Positions 42,774 through 52,805 of a stretch of 64,000 nucleotides of DNA are shown here, one piece after another; position 1 is the first letter of the stretch, and each line of letters starts with the position of its first letter. The notes beneath the pieces were generated by a model. The model did no database searches and was not told the origin of the DNA. It saw only the letters and a program-made list of their open reading frames with translations. Source of the stretch: Hydractinia symbiolongicarpus (Eukaryota > Cnidaria > Hydrozoa > Anthoathecata > Hydractiniidae); NCBI RefSeq assembly GCF_029227915.1, contig NC_079886.1, positions 14,484,501-14,548,500 of the forward strand. Reading direction: 5' to 3'. Both the position numbers and the translations under genes were made by a program.

Positions 42774-43430
42774 AGTATAAACAACTCTATATCACCGACA
42801 TAGATAAACCTACCATATTTGAAGACCCGTATTGCTCTAAAATCGATAAGCATTCGACCTGGATGGCTGAACTTATATAGCAACAACGATATCACTATAC
42901 GGAAGGTGGGACCTGACCAGAGGGTTACAAGGATTGAGATCATGAATGGCTTGTACAAAATCGAGGACATCGCGGCTTATTTCAACAGCCAGGCAGAAGA
43001 TAATATCAAACTGTTTGTATTGAAAAATGCATATTGTAGACTCCGTGTCAGTGACAAGTATACGGTGGTGATCGGTAGGCAATTGCAAGGGCTTTTAGGA
43101 TTAACCTATGATCCCGCAAAAAAATATTTCACAAAGGGTGACTACGATACCATATATAGAACTGATATATACCAAAAATTAAGAATTATTTGTCCACAAT
43201 TGGATGAAGACGACTGCTTATTGGATGGTAAAAAATCGAAGGTTCTGGCCATGCTTCCTACACGGGAGTTAAACGCATGGGGAGATATGTTAACCTGGAC
43301 CTTTAACAGTCCTGTATACCTTCCATTAAAGGAGTCCACGGACCGTTTGGAGTTCCTTTTAACAGACGTCTACCATCACGAGAAGAACGTTACGTTTTTT
43401 GACATCACAATGTGCATTCTGATAGAATAA
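42774..43430 (+). pseudogene. Candidate penton (single-jelly-roll) protein, copy B
   Basis: The frame from about 42819 to 43430 is open: TRIALKSISIRPGWLNLYSN, RIEIMNGLYKIEDIAAYFNS, KLFVLKNAYCRLRVSDKYT, LGLTYDPAKKYFTKGDYDT, QLDEDDCLLDGKKSKVLAML and STDRLEFLLTDVYHHEKNVT. Compared with copy A, the start codon reads TAT in place of ATG and a short deletion lies near 42820. The TAA stop is part of AATAAA (43426-43431), and the next gene starts two bases later. The single-jelly-roll penton assignment is by size, pattern and context. Confidence 0.65.
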
Positions 43431-43432
43431 AG

Positions 43433-44040
43433 ATGAGTGATATAAGTAAATTATATCCGAGTTTGCCGAGTGCACCCGCGCAAGGCTCTGATCAGGATGA
43501 GGGACAAATTTTTAGATTAAAAAAAATAGAGGAAATAGAACAATATCTCGGGATGAAATAAAGGAGAGGAATAGATTGGCGAAAAAATTCAAAATGCACA
43601 AGACATGAGTACGCTTCTGCGACCATGGATTGCTTGGCGTGAGTGTAATCACGTCAGGGCTTGGCATTGGGGTTATGGCCTCGGGTTTGGGAGTAACCCT
43701 AGCCTGTGCCATTGGGGGGGGGGGGCTTGCGATTGCCGCCGGAATAGGGCAAGCCTGTCTTCGGATCGCCTCTTGCGTGTTAAATCCAAAAAAACATGAG
43801 GGCATATGGCTACTCGCACAGGCGAAATTAAACTCCAACGTTGACCTGATCAGCAAGGCATTGAAAAATGGCGTTATCAGTGACCATGAGTATAACCTAA
43901 TTAGCCGTGAAAAAGAAAGGTATATGCTGTTGAAGGAAAAAATGCGGCAGAGTTTTACTAGGATTGTAAATGCTATCAACGAACAGGAGAAAGCCCAACT
44001 AGTTGCCAAGGGTAGGGAGGAGGGAAAAGATGAAATTTAA
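43433..44040 (+). pseudogene. Glycine-rich hydrophobic-hairpin protein (copy B)
   Basis: The start at 43433 reads MSDISKLYPSLPSAPAQGSD then RLKKIEEIEQYL. A one-base loss near 43552 and a TGA near 43607 precede the long open frame 43630-44040: GVSVITSGLGIGVMASGLGV, GLAIAAGIGQACL, KKHEGIWLLAQAKLNSNVDL and EKERYMLLKEKMRQSF. Hydrophobic glycine-rich segments (about residues 65-110) suggest a membrane hairpin. The C-terminal extension visible in copy A (KFNLYSMP-type) is in another frame after the stop. Function unknown. Confidence 0.65.
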
Positions 44041-44152
44041 AAAAAACTTCAATCTGTGCAATATGCAAGCACTATGTAGAGTCCCCACCTGAGTATAAGC
44101 CTTAATTTGTATTATATTTTATAGACCTTTTGGGTCTATAAAAGATATGGTT

Positions 44153-44731
44153 CTAGTCCGCGCTTAGTAACCACTCCTTTTTAAAGTCCTTATACCGGCA
44201 TTCTGTGATGTGTGTCTGGGGGTAGTGATTTTTACCTTGTACGTATACAGACGAAAAGGCTAGAATAGCGCTGGCTTGGCAGGGTTCATCGTAGGGTACC
44301 GGCATACCATAGAACTTGGTCGTAATTGTGTCCTTGTAATATTGGAGCTTAGCATTCACATAACGGTCCTTTTTTACAGGCTCTGTCGTTAATTGCTCGG
44401 ATATCAACTCCTCAACCTTTGACCATTTTTGACGATACTTTGCAACCCAATCGGGCTATTCCTCAAAATCAAGGCTCATTGCTGGTGATGCATTGGCGTT
44501 ATACTTAGTCACCCCATTCCGGGACCAGATTATAGGTGTCTTTACCATCAAGGCCACCACGAGGTCCTGTGTATGGTACCCTACCACATATCGTTTGTCC
44601 TTACCTCCATTGGCAGACATGGCATCCGATACCGTTAGGTAATCTATATTGAAATCTTCGATGTTTGTGAAGATAGCAGCAAAATTATAGAATATATTTG
44701 ATTTAACAAGTTCATTTTCAAATTTCAGCAT
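44153..44731 (-). pseudogene. Polinton small accessory protein, 'MLKF' family (copy B)
   Basis: It starts MLKFENELVKSNIFYNF at 44731, with AATAAA on the coding strand just upstream (complement of 44736-44741). One frame holds the whole protein apart from a single in-frame stop at about 44454-44456, which falls in the DxxxWxAKY block. Motifs are YLTVSDAMSANGGKDKRYVV, VKKDRYVNAKLQYYKDTI, KFYGMPVPYDEPCQASAIL and SVYVQGKNHYPQTHITECRY. The 'GKNHYPQ' block hints at a small single-stranded-DNA-binding-like fold, but that is inference only. Confidence 0.65.
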
Positions 44732-44931
44732 TCTGTTTATTGTATATTTTGAATGACTGCAGAGAATTACATGTCATGGTACATGGACAGCCGCCCCCGT
44801 TATATGTTATATATTCGTGATAGCAGTACCGGCATAGCATTTTACCACTTATCACGAACCTCCGACCACAGGTACATTTATCATATGCATCGAGTACCCT
44901 TTCACAGTCGTCACAATGCTCATTAATCTAT
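44718..44931 (-). pseudogene. Small zinc-ribbon protein (copy B), start lost
   Basis: The frame reads NEHCDDCERVLDAYDKCTCG then RRFVISGKMLCRYCYHEYIT and GGGCPC, the same cysteine layout as 18726-18893. No ATG is in frame at the expected position (ATT/AAT instead). The stop is at 44718-44720, overlapping the start of the MLKF gene. Strong conservation with copy A supports a real protein family. Confidence 0.58.
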
Positions 44932-45063
44932 TAGGATGTCAAGGCAGGCCTCCAAATCCTTAATCCTCCGTTCATTAGACCTCTCCTTCTCCTCTTGTAC
45001 ACATGCCAGAGTTACAAGTGGTAGGGAGAGACCGGTGGCGGTAATGAAGTTCATGAAAATCAT
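44923..45063 (-). CDS. 46-aa small membrane/secreted ORF
   Basis: The short frame starts at the ATG complementary to 45061-45063. It has a hydrophobic N-terminus (MIFMNFITATGLSLPLVTLA) like a signal anchor, a charged helical tail (EEKERSNERRIKDLEACLDI), and a stop at 44923-44925, just where the zinc-ribbon reading begins. There is no homolog in copy A. Composition suggests a real small protein, but the evidence is thin. Confidence 0.3.
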   Translation of the reverse strand: MIFMNFITATGLSLPLVTLACVQEEKERSNERRIKDLEACLDILID

Positions 45064-45105
45064 ACTTTTTTAGCTATATTGACGGTTGATACACATTTTA
45101 TTATG

Positions 45106-45393
45106 TTACACATATTCGAGTACCTCGGGATCCTTTTCAACAGCCTTATTGCACATGTCCTGTGTCTTGAAACGATCCGATATATATTTGAGCATGCGTG
45201 GACTTTTTTCAACGGCCCCATTACACATTTCCTGCGTTTTGAACCTATCCGGTACAAGCATTAGCAGCCAGTGATCTTTTTCTACAACTTTATTTCACAT
45301 GTCCCGCGTCTTGAGTCGGTCCGGTACATACTTCAGCAGCCTTTACTCCTTTTTAACAGCCTTGTTGCACATGTCTTGTGTCTTGAAACTCAT
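45106..45393 (-). pseudogene. FKTQEMC-repeat protein (copy B)
   Basis: It starts at the ATG complementary to 45391-45393, with AATAAA directly upstream (complement of 45395-45400). Three complete repeats and part of a fourth, about 33 aa each, follow the pattern 'FKTQDMCNKAVEKDPxxLxYVPDR', with two in-frame stops (near 45346 and 45295). It ends at 45106. This pattern resembles DUF4116-type helical repeats. It is the outermost gene of copy B, as in A. Confidence 0.6.
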
Positions 45394-45399
45394 CTTTAT

Positions 45400-45680
45400 T
45401 AGTAGTACTTATCTTGCATGCCGAAGATTGCCGAGATTTATTGCGCATGCGTTGATTGTTGAGGAATATTAGTATCATTAGGGAATTCCCCCTTTGACTC
45501 ATTTTTGTGGATGATAGGGACTTCACCTTAATATGCATGACTAAGCAACGCAAGATAGGGATTTTACTCCACTTGCGTATGATGTTACAGCGCATGCGTT
45601 GATGATCAGTGGATTTTTGCTGATGATCAACGGTATTTTGTGCAATATAGCGTGACGAAAAGTTGTGACGTCACAAGTGA
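45400..45680. promoter_or_regulatory. Right terminal region of Polinton B with palindromic sites
   Basis: Gene-free terminal sequence with GGGAATTCCC (45481-45490), TGCGCATGCG (45442-45451), GCGCATGCG (45590-45598) and the palindrome TTGTGACGTCACAA (45663-45676). The same classes of sites occur at the ends of copy A (GGGAATTCCC and TGACGTCA) and copy C (GGGAAATTCCC and GCGCATGCG). The exact end of the element is not determined. Confidence 0.45.
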
Positions 45681-45778
45681 AATTGTGTATGATAATTTTT
45701 ATAAGAGTTTGAACGTGTTTTTTTAAAAAGTGTGGTTATATTCCATCCCTACACTAGCTATCATCATGAACTTTTATT

Positions 45779-45956
45779 CAGCAGCCGTGCTGTGAGCAGT
45801 TTGCCTCTCCTTTAAATTAAATTTCTTTTCAGAATCTTTCACTGTACTGTCAGATGCGCTTGCTCATGTTGTGCTAAATCACAATTCCAATTAAGTGCCC
45901 ACAAACTATAAGTCAAATTATTAAAGGAGAGGCGAACAGCGCGGGCACGGCTGCTG
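45779..45956. mobile_element. 178-bp MITE-like element
   Basis: Inverted arms CAGCAGCCGTG…CTCTCCTTTAA (45779-45815) and the complement at 45920-45956 pair over about 37 bp with some mismatches. ATT flanks both ends (…tttATT | ATTgaaa…), a possible 3-bp target duplication. There is no coding capacity. Confidence 0.6.
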
Positions 45957-46825
45957 ATTGAAAATTCATGATGCCAGTGTTAATTTCAAAGACCAGATAC
46001 GCTGGTCTGGAATGTTTCTTAAAACATCTGTTCATAGGAGTTTGTTACAAAATACTATTTTTTCTTTCATCCATGAATGTGAGTTATTTTATAGTTCAGT
46101 ATTTTTACACATTTGCCAAACTGGTGGTTATATTCAGAACAATATTAGACCTTTATCTGTATTGTGATGGCAACGCATCGATGATCATACTGTTTTATCA
46201 AAAATAATAAACAAGACAAAAGTTATAGATCAAAATAGCTACAATGTTGTTTAACACGACCAAAATACTTATATTTTTATTACTGAACTAATTTAAGAGT
46301 AAACAATAAGAAAATAAAGATTTGTAAACAAAGCTGAGACCGTTGTACGTTCGATTTGTTGTTGAAAGTTTCCGGTCTGTGAATTTATCGAATTTGGCGC
46401 CATCTTCTCACCACAACAAACTTCATCGTTCGAAGCTGGGAGTATGTTGTGAAAAAGCGAATCAAATTAGGAAAAAAATATTATTATTGGCCATGACAGA
46501 TGTTTATTAAGTTCCAAGAAGTATTAACGAAGGTTATAAAATGCTGGAACTACGATTGTGTGTAAAATATTTTGGGTTATCTTCAGTTAAAGATCTTATT
46601 TTTTATGTTTATTGGTAAGTACATCTTAAAATTACTTCTTCTTGCCACATACAGCCATAAAAACTTTGTAAAAATGTTGCTTGTAGGAAATATGGATATT
46701 CAGTTATGAAACATAGTTAATTGTGTGTAGTTAGAGTAGTTATTATATTAGATTTTGGGATTGAGAAGTTCCTTAATTTTTGCTTCCTCGATTAAAATTT
46801 ATTTAATAGCTCTTTCGATATATAA
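45957..46825. other. Gene-free stretch
   Basis: AT-rich sequence with short overlapping open frames near 45958-46207 that lack motifs. No supported gene. Confidence 0.35.
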
Positions 46826-46871
46826 AGGACGGGCGACCCCGTGGACTTTTCCGCGGGTTAACGACTATTTT
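46826..46871. repeat. Hairpin-bearing element end (right), inverted copy of 19711-19758
   Basis: The complement reads AGTCGTTAACCCGCGGAAAA… GTCCACGGGGTCGCCCGTCC, about 40 bp closely matching 19717-19756. The CCCGTGG/CCGCGGG stem forms a hairpin. It lies about 0.6 kb before the first Helitron-like reading frame. Confidence 0.5.
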
Positions 46872-47458
46872 TTAACTGCGCAACACAGTTTCTAAAGTGG
46901 CCGGCGTTTGTCGTCCTGGCTGGAGCAACTTTCTTGATCATTTCGGTCTAACGATCAGCGCTACTGGCGCAGCCGGTTCGGGTGAAAAGTATGGCGCCAG
47001 CGATTTCTATGAAGGCGCAAGGTAGCTGCATTTTCAATTTTAATTGGCTCCATCGGTAGGCTTTTTCATATTCTAACTTAATTGGCTGTAGTGTGTAGCA
47101 TAGCGGCTTTGTCGCTGTACTTTACTACATGTGCGAGCCAGATCGTTGTTGAATTTGTACCCGAAGCGCTTTGTGTGGCTCTGTGTTGCATGCATTATGC
47201 GTTAATTTACTGTTTTTTTAGTATCGCTTGCCTTTTTTCAAATTTACATACGTTCCAACTTTATCCAGCCATTTTCAGCTCTTTTTCAATATTTAAAGAA
47301 CTACATATAGGTACTCAACGTATATTTGAAATAATAATGAAATTAATCCTTTAAGTGCTACCAAATCTTATTCGTTTATGAAATGTATTCAAGTATCGTT
47401 TCACCAAGGGAACGAAAAGTTTTGATACACACGAGGAAGTCAATGCTCATGTATATTT
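46872..47458. other. Helitron 5' flank, no supported gene
   Basis: Moderately GC-rich sequence then AT-rich. The open frame 47082-47354 is hydrophobic and lacks motifs. The Helitron coding region begins at about 47459. Confidence 0.35.
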
Positions 47459-50400
47459 TTGCTTGGAATATGCTTTTCCTCATTTAAACCAGTCAGTCGG
47501 TGGAAAATGAATGACTTAGAATACACATTGGAAAAAGGTGATGCCTTGTATAAATCTCAAAATACAAAAACGTTTTTGTCTGCAGCAGAACTTTCTAGGT
47601 CTATTATCATACAGAATTTGACTGTTCCACTTTCTTTTGCTGCTGATTATTTGGATTTCTCCATAGTGGTTCAAATTCTCATTCTGAACTTATCCACAAT
47701 TTACGGAAATGCAATGATTTTACTGGTATAATTATCTTTATAAGTGGATATTCATTCAATTATACCTAATAAACGTCACTGCTATTTGATAGACTCTCAT
47801 GCCCGGGATGAGACAGGTATGCCATGTTCTACAGGCACTGCGATCATCTTGATATTTTCCAATATATTTCAACTTGCTTCTTATATTTTTAAATTATATC
47901 ACAATGCACCAGCTATACGGTATAAAATCCAGTTTGTAAAAGTAGAAGACGATTTTATATCTGCTGCTGAGAAAAGCAAAATAATTGCAAATCACAAGTA
48001 TGAAGGTCAAGCTTTGAGGAAACGTGCATCCAGTGCTAAGAACAAAGCCAGTGAACGGCAACGACATCAACATGCAACTGTGAAGTTGAATCCCACTTCC
48101 AATTCAAATTGCTCTGCGTCATGTTCAAAGGTTAATGTTGAAACTGCATCTTTGGTATTAAGAAAACCCAAAAATATTAAGAAACAGAGAAGTCTGATGC
48201 AGAAGGCTATATCTTCTGAAAGTTGTGTTAGGAACTTTCATAAAAAAATACAACTAGGGCCCGTTCACATCTGTGTGATATGCAATAGATGTTTGTATCG
48301 AAGGTCTGTAAAAGTTTATAATGACTGCCAAAATCTTCACCTCAAAAAGATAAATACTAACGTAGTCAGTTCTGATGGTAAAAAGTACATATGTATGACA
48401 TATGCTTTGAAGATAGCAAAAAATTCCTTGTCAGGCAGTTTTCAACAAGTTGGCAGTTGTTGATATCCCTGAAGAATTGTTTCGGTTAAACAAATTAGAA
48501 ACAGCTTTGATTTGTAAACGACTGCTTTTCAAAAAAGTTGTTATCATGTCAAAAGGTCAGATGCCAATTCATGTAATTCTCTACCTCGTCCTTCTAGTAA
48601 TTCCGGTTTAATTCTTATCAAGCTAAAGAAGAAGCGTATTTTTAATGGTCATGTTTATTTTGAGGCTGTTTCACCGGAGCGTGTTAAAGAGGCTTTGTTA
48701 TATTTAAAAATTAACAATAATCTTTACAGTGACATTGAAATAAACTTGGATAATATTTCAATGGAGCTCATGAACCTTGCGTATGAAGACGCCATACCTA
48801 TTGAAGTTGAAAGTGATTCGAGTGATTCTGTAACCGATACAGTGACTGAAAATACACGTCAAGCAACCTTGCAAGTTTTTGTTTTGCCTTCTGAAATGAA
48901 TAGTGAGCTATTAGAAATTGCACCAGGTAAGGGGAAAAAAACAAGCATTTTACTTGACAATTTCTGCGAGGAATTACCTTTTCCCAACCTTTTGCCACAG
49001 GGTACCTATAGGTACAATGTTGAAAGAGATGTAAAGTTAACCCCAGCATAGTATTTTATTCAACGCGTACTAAATTATAAGCAAATATTTGCAGCCAATT
49101 CAGACTATATTTTTCTTGCGCAATTTGTACTGCAGCAATTGAGCTTGTCTAGTCAAATAAATATTGCCATGAAAAAAACATTAATTGATGTAACTGCTGG
49201 AACGCTGTCTTCAAACCTTAGTCAAACAGTTCAATCAATGATTGCATCTGACTCAGCATTTATGTTCATGAATACAATCAAAGGAAGTCCAGCATACTGG
49301 AAGAAATTTCAACTAGAAGTGCTTGCGATGACCAGATAACTTGGTTGTCCTACATTTTTTCTTACACTTTCTGCTGCTGATCTTCATTGGAATGAACTCA
49401 TTGCTATCATTACGAAGATACAAAATAGACCCATGTCAGAGGAACAAGTTGAAAAATTATCTTACATGGAACGCTGTAATATTCTCAACAGCAATCCAGT
49501 TTTTGTCGCTAGGCACTTCCAATAACGAATGGAAACTTTATTTGCTGAGGTGCTCTTTGGCTGTGATGCTATTGGAAATATAAAGAATTATGCCATTAGA
49601 GTTGAATTTCAGTTTCACATACGCACTCTACTATTTGGATATTGAATTCCCCTCAACTAACCAAATCAAATATTACCGAGTTCACATCTTTTATTGATTC
49701 TGTAATCAAAGCTCAAATCCCAGATAAAAGCCACGATGAGGATTTACATCATTTAGTGAAAACATATCAAATACACAAGCATAGTAGGTCATGTCAGAAG
49801 TATGAAAATAAGACGTGTCGTTATAACTTTGGCCGCTTTTTCACAGAACGAACTATAATTGCGCAGCCCTTAGCAGATGGTATTGTATTGAAGCCGAGAG
49901 TGAAGTTATTGCACATTAAAATTCAAGTGAAAATGTTCATTGATGAATACTTAGACTCCAATAAATCCACCTTTTGTGACAGAACCATCTCTGAAATACT
50001 CGATTTACTTGATATTGATTCTGACGACCTTTAGGTATTTTATCTGGTCCTGATTATGAAATACACTACCAAAGAAACCCTGATTCATGCTTTGTGAACA
50101 ATTACAATTCTATCATACTTAAAGCTTGGAGGGCTAACATGGATCTGCAATCAGTTTTCATTTATTATAAGGCTGCTTGTTACATGACAGCATATTTTTC
50201 CAAGTCTGAAACAGAGTCATCTCAAGCTCTTAAGCAAGCAGCGAAAGAGGTTAATTTACTAAATTTGAGTGCAACAGAGTCAATGTAAAAAATAGCTTCT
50301 GCTTTTGCTACCTCACGTCAAGTATCTATTCAAGAAGCTGTTTACTATAGCCTACCAGAGCTTTGGGTTCGTAGGTGTTTTCCTAAAGTTATGTATATAA

Positions 50401-50989
50401 ATAGTAACATTCCATCCGAACGAATACGAATCTGCAAGTCACCTGAACAAATAGATGAGCTTGGTCCTGACAGCACTGATATATTTAAGCGTAATATTGT
50501 TGATAGGTACATGGATAGGCCTGATACTAAATTTAAAAAAGGTGCCTATTCTGTAGTAGATAATATGTGCCTTGCAATATTTGCTTCATATTACTATGTT
50601 GATTACAGTATGGAGACTAACGATTCACAACCAGAATTATTAACAGATGATGTAAGTTCTGTTCATCATGAGGTTCATGGCTTTCCGAAGACTCTACCTC
50701 TCATGAACTATTCTGACAAAATGAAATGCCGCTCCGTGCAACAAGTTTTAAGATATCACATTCCAAATAAAGACTTGCATCCTGAAAAATATGCTCATTA
50801 TTTGCTTTTTTTATTTTATCCCTTTCGTGACGGATTTGTTGAAAGTGCAGTCAGACAATGTTATGGACATTATAAGAAGAAACCGTAAAAAATTTAAACC
50901 TTATGCTGAACAATTAAATGCTGCGTTTGCTCGGCTTAGTATTATAACAGATCAAAACAGCCACTTTGATGATTCAGAACAGACATCCC
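47459..50989 (+). pseudogene. Helitron/Helentron protein, 5' part (protease-like, DUF6570-like, Rep)
   Basis: Consecutive frames, broken by many stops and shifts, follow the order of animal Helitrons. A C76/OTU-type cysteine-protease-like end (CYLIDSHARDETGMP, 47790-47825) comes first. Next are a basic region and a CxxC pair (HICVICNRCLY), then a DUF6570-like block (LNKLETALICKRLLFKKVVI). The Helitron N-terminal/Rep region follows (LGCPTFFLTLSAADLHWNEL near 49345). The HuH site is damaged: after VEFQF comes HIRTLLFGY, with the usual first His lost. Further on are SCQKYENKTCRYNF, and the frames continue to 50989, where Polinton C interrupts. The helicase part resumes at 58480. Confidence 0.82.
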
Positions 50990-51296
50990 AGAGATGGGAA
51001 AATGTGCGTTCCAGCGCAGTCGACGACGGCAAGGGAAATTCCCTAAATTCCCAAAATTCGAAATCCCAACTCCGATATAATCCGACAATTCCGGGAAATC
51101 CGATAAAATCCAACGCATGCGCAACAGCGACTAACGAGAATAATGCTGACATCAACAAAAATAGAGATTGCGCAATTGAGTAGGGAAATTCCCTTACATC
51201 AACAAAAATAGAGATTGCGCAATTGAGTAGGGAAATTCCCTTACTCAAAATACGAGTGCGCTAGAAATTTTGTTGATTGAAATCAAAAATCTATAG
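50990..51296 (+). repeat. Left terminal inverted repeat of Polinton C
   Basis: About 300 bp matching the complement of 58218-58479. It contains a 47-bp direct tandem duplication (units starting at 51150 and 51197) absent from the right repeat, and kappaB-like GGGAAATTCCC at 51033-51043, 51183-51193 and 51230-51240. GCGCATGCG-type sequence lies at 51114-51122. Confidence 0.9.
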
Positions 51297-52805
51297 GGAC
51301 TGGCTGCTTAAGTTCGTTTCGGACTGGTTCATGACTCGGGAAATGCAAAGGGATAACATTTATCCCCAATTGCTTGATGCCTTCAGGGGCGAATCTAGGA
51401 TTTTTTTTCTGGTTATGCAAAATTTGACAGATCTTTTGGCAAAGTAATATCAAGGGTTGTGGTGTTGTACAAGGTAAAGCGGGCGTTTTGTGTTTTTTTT
51501 ATAAAAGGAGCTAAAAACGTTCCAAAAGTGAGGTTTTTAGTTATTAAAAATCCTTCCTAGATTAGAAACGAAAGTCTCTTTATAGCCCAATAAATAAAAG
51601 TAACCTCCGTAGTTTAACACTGGTATCCTCGCTAAAACATGCGGATGGAAAACTCCGTTTGGTAAATTAGACTCGAAACAGGGTTAGCGTTGCCATAGTT
51701 CCTTTGAATGACATACCACACTGGTATCATCTAAGCATCTTTTTTACGTTTTACGCATTTAATACGAGTACAAGTAATCGCCAAGTTACAAATTTGGGGA
51801 GTTACTTTATTTCAAAATATGCAATAAGTCTAATAGCTAATAATACAACAAAAAATTACATTACAAGACAATTTTAGGAATAGATAGTCAACAGCAGTGC
51901 AACGTAGAATTATTGTTTGGAAAATTACAGCCTGTGTTAACAACCTGCAAATGCCCCTGTCAACTATGTTTAAAAGTATTTTAATAATTTGAAATCTTTA
52001 AAAAAGTTTTAGTAACTAGGTCAATTCTGAAGATTCTCATATAAAAAGCAACATATATACACATTCTACTCATATGCATAAGTTAACATGACATTTTCAT
52101 TGGTTTGCAGTCTGTAGCAGAACCTCCTTTAACATGCAATTCTTATTTCGATCTGTATCATTTTACGTGAAAATCATTTCTATCAGTACAAGTTATATTG
52201 ATATCATATTCATCCATTTGATATATAGATATATATCCATTGTTTACAGTTTTCCAATATTATAAGGATTCATAATGAATCTCCTGTGTTCTTTAATTGA
52301 TGGTGATTTTCATTGTCAGAAGAATATTCATCATAGCTGACATCAATATATCTATTCCTAAAACAAAATTATATATGTTGTATTGGTCAACAAAAAAGAA
52401 GAAATATTATACAACAAACTTGGACTATTCTTAGATTAGGTATTGTTTATTCTTTTGTTTTTAGCAATTTTATCACAATTAAAAGCAGCATGGGAAAGTT
52501 AAGGATCTCCTTGTGTTCTTAACAGTTTTTAAAATGAGCAGTGGGATGTTATATATAAAATCTACTGTTTAAAAGTTCGAACAAAGTCAAAGTTCTTAGT
52601 GACACTCACAATCGAAAAGTATATGCTAAACATAAATTTGCATTGGGACGAGGTAGAATCCTTTGACGTTCAAGTATATCTCATACTGTAAACATCGATT
52701 TTTAGACAACAGAAAGTATTTTGAACTTGTTGTCGTCTACCTGCTTAACAGGAGCACATATCCGAGTGCATATGATTTCAAGGACTGACAACATTCGAAT
52801 ATTAC
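51297..52805. other. Gene-free interior of Polinton C with a hAT-like end at 51385
   Basis: There is no open frame with motifs. CAGGGGCGAATCTAGG at about 51385 resembles the hAT-like terminus at 10804, but no matching right end is visible, so it is a solo or truncated end. The rest is AT-rich. Confidence 0.45.

Larger units (their letters stand above)
32880..45680. mobile_element. Polinton/Maverick copy B
   Basis: Order: zinc-repeat/HNH+, zinc protein+, ATPase+, MSV199/DUF3627-like+, 203-aa protein+, integrase-, 132-aa membrane protein-, two HNH genes-, MCP-, coiled-coil membrane protein+, ~400-aa protein-, penton+, glycine-rich protein+, MLKF-, zinc ribbon-, small membrane ORF-, FKTQEMC repeats-. 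No polymerase is present. The right terminal region (45400-45680) shares palindromes with A and C. The left end abuts a foreign repeat and shows no inverted repeat, so the copy is incomplete on that side. Confidence 0.85.

Noticed and set aside
44923-45063. Signal peptide of a secreted toxin-like peptide
   Set aside because: There is a hydrophobic leader but no cysteine pattern or processing site; described only as a small ORF.
32880-45680. Copy B as a complete, active Polinton
   Set aside because: Polymerase and protease are not found, no left inverted repeat is visible, and integrase, MCP and several other genes have stops or frameshifts.
51385-52805. Complete hAT element in Polinton C
   Set aside because: Only a left-end-like sequence is visible; no right end or target duplication was found.
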